The notes beneath the pieces are model-generated. The model saw only the letters and a list, made by a program, of their open reading frames with translations, had not been told where the DNA came from and searched no databases. From Candidatus Cloacimonadota bacterium (GTDB lineage Bacteria; Cloacimonadota; Cloacimonadia; JGIOTU-2), in NCBI GenBank assembly GCA_014382685.1, contig JACNJG010000112.1:1-15701 (forward strand): DNA of 15,701 nucleotides, read 5' to 3'. Position numbers and translations under genes: made by a program. Shown in pieces: positions 13,249-15,701 of this stretch (its first letter is position 1; each line of letters opens with the position of its first letter).

Positions 13249-15504
13249 TTAAAATGTTGAGCCAAACTGGAAGTGGAACTGCCATTTGTTTTTCTCTTTT
13301 CTGTCCAAGCCATAGGCATAATCAAATCCAAGAAGCCCCATAGGCGACATGATACGTACGCCCATTCCAATGCCTTTTTTGAGTTTTTGTACATTGATCT
13401 CTGAAAGATAATTATACGAATTACCCGCATCGAAGAACATAACACCGATGATCTGGTCGCCAGAGATGGGGAATGTTATTTCACTTGACGTGATAAATTC
13501 TGCATTACCGCCATCTTTATCCTCAGGCACAATACTGTTATCGGAATATCCTCGAATACCATCAGCCCCAGTACCTCCGGGATAGAAAAGTTCGTCCGGC
13601 GGCACTTCATCAGTATCGCCAAATGCTTTCACGTAACCAACTCTAAAGCGCATACCGAGCGAGAATTTCCAGAAAAGTTTCAGATACCAATTTGTTTGAA
13701 TTATTTCCTTAATATAGTTTTCTCTTCCGCCAAGAATTCCACCTGCAAACTCTGTGTATGAGCGCACAAGCGAGCCCTCACTTGGACGGAAAACATTATC
13801 TCTGTCATCTCGCTCCAGAGTAAGAAATGCAGTACTGGTAAGTATTTTCCCTTTATCAACAAGAGCCCGTAGAGAAGAAGAAACATCATCATTCTCATCA
13901 AGAATACTATACTCCTTTTGAGTAATGGAATAACCTGTGGTAACCTTCGCATAATTGACCCATGGAATCCTGGTTCCAACACGGAAACCGCCACCAGATT
14001 TAATAACACGGTAATTATAATCATTCCAATTATTTCTCTGATGATAAACATCTGCACCGACAAGGATATTCGTATCATAAAAATAGGGATTGGTAAAGCT
14101 AATATCATATTCCTGTTTTGATCCGCTGAATTCCCAGGATAATCTCAATCCCCATGCTTGTCCGAAGAGATTATTATGAGATAAAGCGAGAAATCCTGTC
14201 AGCTTATCTTTCTCATCATAATTGACACCCATATTTGCAGTGCCGGATTCTTTATCCTCCAGTTCAAATATGAGGTCAATATCCCCTTCATCATTAATGG
14301 GTTGGTAATCAAGTCCAATATTCGGTTCGAAAAATCCAAGATTATAAATATTTCGCTGGCTTTGTATTAGCAAAGACTGTCTGAAATAATCACCCGGAAC
14401 AATCGCGAGCTGTCTGCGGATGATCTTTTCTTTTGTTTTTTTGTTGCCGTTTATATAGATCTGTCTGACCTTTGCGCGGTTGTTTTCCTGCACAAAGATA
14501 TTGATGTTGACCATTTCACCCTTTGGCTTGATCTGAGGTGAGACCGTCGAATATATATACCCCTCTTCATAATACATGGAGCGGATGCCATTCAGTTTTT
14601 CATCAAATTCTTCCCTGTTAAAGATCTCATCTTTTTCAAACTTAAGCTGGTGAAGAAGGATATCTTTGCTGAATAAAGTATTTCCTTCAATAGATATATC
14701 GCCGATGCGGTATTGATTACCTTCGTATAAATCGATTGATATAAATAGCTGCCCATTTTCATCATATTTGGGTTCCCAGCCAATGACAGCAGCATCGATG
14801 TATCCTTTGGAATTATAGTAACCAACTATGCGTATCAGGTCTTCATCAAATTTTTCCTGATCAAACTCTCCGGAACGCAAGAAGCCGCTCTTTTTTGTCT
14901 TTATGATCTTGCGGAGTTTTTTGTCTGTTACCTGCTCATTGCCAGTGAAGTTGATTTCCTTGATCACAACTTTGTACCCCTCATTTATCAAAATAGTGAG
15001 CTCGATTCGATTGGTCAATGCCGGTTCTTCTTTGAAATTGACCGCTGCAAGCCGATATCCCTTTGAATAATAGAGTTCAAGGATTTTATTTTTTATTTCA
15101 AGCTGTCTTTCACCAGACCAATAATCGCCACGAATAAGTCTGAACTTCTTCTTGATATCATCGAGACGTATCTTTTTGTTACCCGTTATTTCCCAATCCT
15201 GTATGATAGGATATTCAGAAACCAGTATGATGATCTTTACACCCTTATCGTCCTGAAACTTATCAACTTGAATATCGCTGAATAATCCAAGCTTATAAAT
15301 ATTCTGGATAGCTTTAGCGATCTTGTCTGTAGAATAAATCTGCCCAAGAGCCAATCCGGAAGCAGATTTGATAAGCTGGGTGGTCACATTAATATTTCCG
15401 GTAATTTCGATATCGGAAATATAGTTGTACTCGATTTGTGCAAAAGCAGATGTCGTGCAAAAAGTAAATAGAGCTACTAAAATAAAGAATATAATTTTTT
15501 TCAT
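13249..15504 (-). CDS. bamA: Outer-membrane protein assembly factor BamA
   Basis: BamA is the Omp85-family barrel that inserts beta-barrel proteins into the outer membrane. The 751-residue precursor has a signal peptide (1-22, ending SAFA). Five POTRA domains each open with an I-x-x-I-x-G-N-like strand: about 29-98, 101-176, 180-262, 266-341 and 345-418. The 16-stranded barrel follows from about 425. The L6 loop motif is present as GADGIRGY (RGY 651-653), and the chain ends in F, as the C-terminal beta-signal requires. The ATG at 15502-15504 has no good Shine-Dalgarno sequence (an A/T-rich leader instead), unlike most genes in this window. It heads the cluster bamA-skp-lpxD-lpxC/fabZ-lpxA, so its promoter, which I could not pin down, probably drives all five. 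Confidence 0.95.
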   Translation of the reverse strand: MKKIIFFILVALFTFCTTSAFAQIEYNYISDIEITGNINVTTQLIKSASGLALGQIYSTDKIAKAIQNIYKLGLFSDIQVDKFQDDKGVKIIILVSEYPIIQDWEITGNKKIRLDDIKKKFRLIRGDYWSGERQLEIKNKILELYYSKGYRLAAVNFKEEPALTNRIELTILINEGYKVVIKEINFTGNEQVTDKKLRKIIKTKKSGFLRSGEFDQEKFDEDLIRIVGYYNSKGYIDAAVIGWEPKYDENGQLFISIDLYEGNQYRIGDISIEGNTLFSKDILLHQLKFEKDEIFNREEFDEKLNGIRSMYYEEGYIYSTVSPQIKPKGEMVNINIFVQENNRAKVRQIYINGNKKTKEKIIRRQLAIVPGDYFRQSLLIQSQRNIYNLGFFEPNIGLDYQPINDEGDIDLIFELEDKESGTANMGVNYDEKDKLTGFLALSHNNLFGQAWGLRLSWEFSGSKQEYDISFTNPYFYDTNILVGADVYHQRNNWNDYNYRVIKSGGGFRVGTRIPWVNYAKVTTGYSITQKEYSILDENDDVSSSLRALVDKGKILTSTAFLTLERDDRDNVFRPSEGSLVRSYTEFAGGILGGRENYIKEIIQTNWYLKLFWKFSLGMRFRVGYVKAFGDTDEVPPDELFYPGGTGADGIRGYSDNSIVPEDKDGGNAEFITSSEITFPISGDQIIGVMFFDAGNSYNYLSEINVQKLKKGIGMGVRIMSPMGLLGFDYAYGLDRKEKNKWQFHFQFGSTF

Positions 15505-15625
15505 AGTTTTTAAATTTTTATGTATGATTTATGGCATATTTCCAGCCGGCGAAATAATTAGTAAAGTTTTTTAGTAAGATATGAACAACTCAAATTTCGC
15601 AGGAATGGATATTTTTTTTATTTTT

Positions 15626-15701
15626 GGGCTGATTGCCCTTGATCAGTCCACTTCGGGCTGGACTTCATAAGCAACGAAGTTGCATGGAGTTCAGAATGAA
15701 G
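15626..15701. repeat. Cluster of small palindromes upstream of bamA
   Basis: Three short hairpins follow one another: GGGC(15626-15629)/GCCC(15635-15638), AGTCCA(15645-15650)/TGGACT(15659-15664), and GCAAC(15671-15675)/GTTGC(15679-15683). The last is nested in an outer CTTCAT(15663-15668)/ATGAAG(15696-15701) pair that runs to the window edge. The density suggests a dispersed repeat or a terminator of an upstream gene. The rest of 15505-15625 shows no gene. Confidence 0.45.

Noticed and set aside
13701..14108. 135-codon open frame on the same strand as bamA
   Set aside because: It is a shifted-frame shadow of the BamA barrel with no independent signals.
1..15701. CRISPR array, tRNA, rRNA, transposase or phage genes
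   Set aside because: I found no regularly spaced repeats, no tRNA-like cloverleaf with a GTTCRANYC arm, and no protein resembling a transposase, integrase or phage component.

Overview
The window reads as chromosomal DNA of an AT-rich, Gram-negative (diderm) bacterium. It carries lipid A enzymes, BamA and an OmpH/Skp chaperone, so there is an outer membrane with lipopolysaccharide. LpxC and FabZ are fused in one polypeptide. Two secreted proteins end in a FlgD-like, type-A-sorting-like C-terminal domain (PNPFN ... IYN.kGq.V ... W.G.d..G...P.GiY). Together these point to the Fibrobacteres-Chlorobi-Bacteroidetes (FCB) superphylum. My best guess is Cloacimonadota, from overall sequence style; this is inference and not a database result.

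Layout: (1) 1-2070, minus strand: kdsD then argF, a tight two-gene unit bracketed by inverted copies of an ACCACAGAGAACAC-type repeat. (2) 2071-2579: a gene-free divergent spacer filled with short dispersed-repeat debris. (3) 2580-7847, plus strand: a secreted M23 metallopeptidase; a hairpin; a very unusual secreted/anchored protein with duplicated CxxC/HxxxHG modules; and hflX, which appears to start at a non-canonical ATT codon. (4) 7850-7877: a terminator hairpin between the convergent hflX and dnaN. (5) 7901-15504, minus strand: bamA, ompH/skp, lpxD, lpxC-fabZ and lpxA in one compact cluster with overlapping or closely spaced genes, followed by hup (HU, with its own promoter) and dnaN. (6) 15505-15701: upstream of bamA, with a run of small palindromes.

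How the genes work together: BamA and OmpH/Skp handle outer-membrane protein assembly. LpxA, LpxC and LpxD carry out the first three steps of lipid A synthesis, the fused FabZ links this to fatty-acid supply, and KdsD makes the precursor of Kdo, the first core sugar. The region is therefore largely devoted to building the outer membrane, with HU and the sliding clamp appended and a separate plus-strand group of envelope proteins plus the ribosome GTPase HflX.

The most novel material is the 590-residue protein at 4736-6508. It has an N-terminal GYPSCC/CPDC domain that precedes an internal signal-like hydrophobic segment. It then carries two tandem units, each with a calcium-loop-like Asp cluster and a CxxC...HxxxHG module with identical spacing, and ends in a sorting domain whose coding sequence contains an in-frame GC-rich palindromic repeat.
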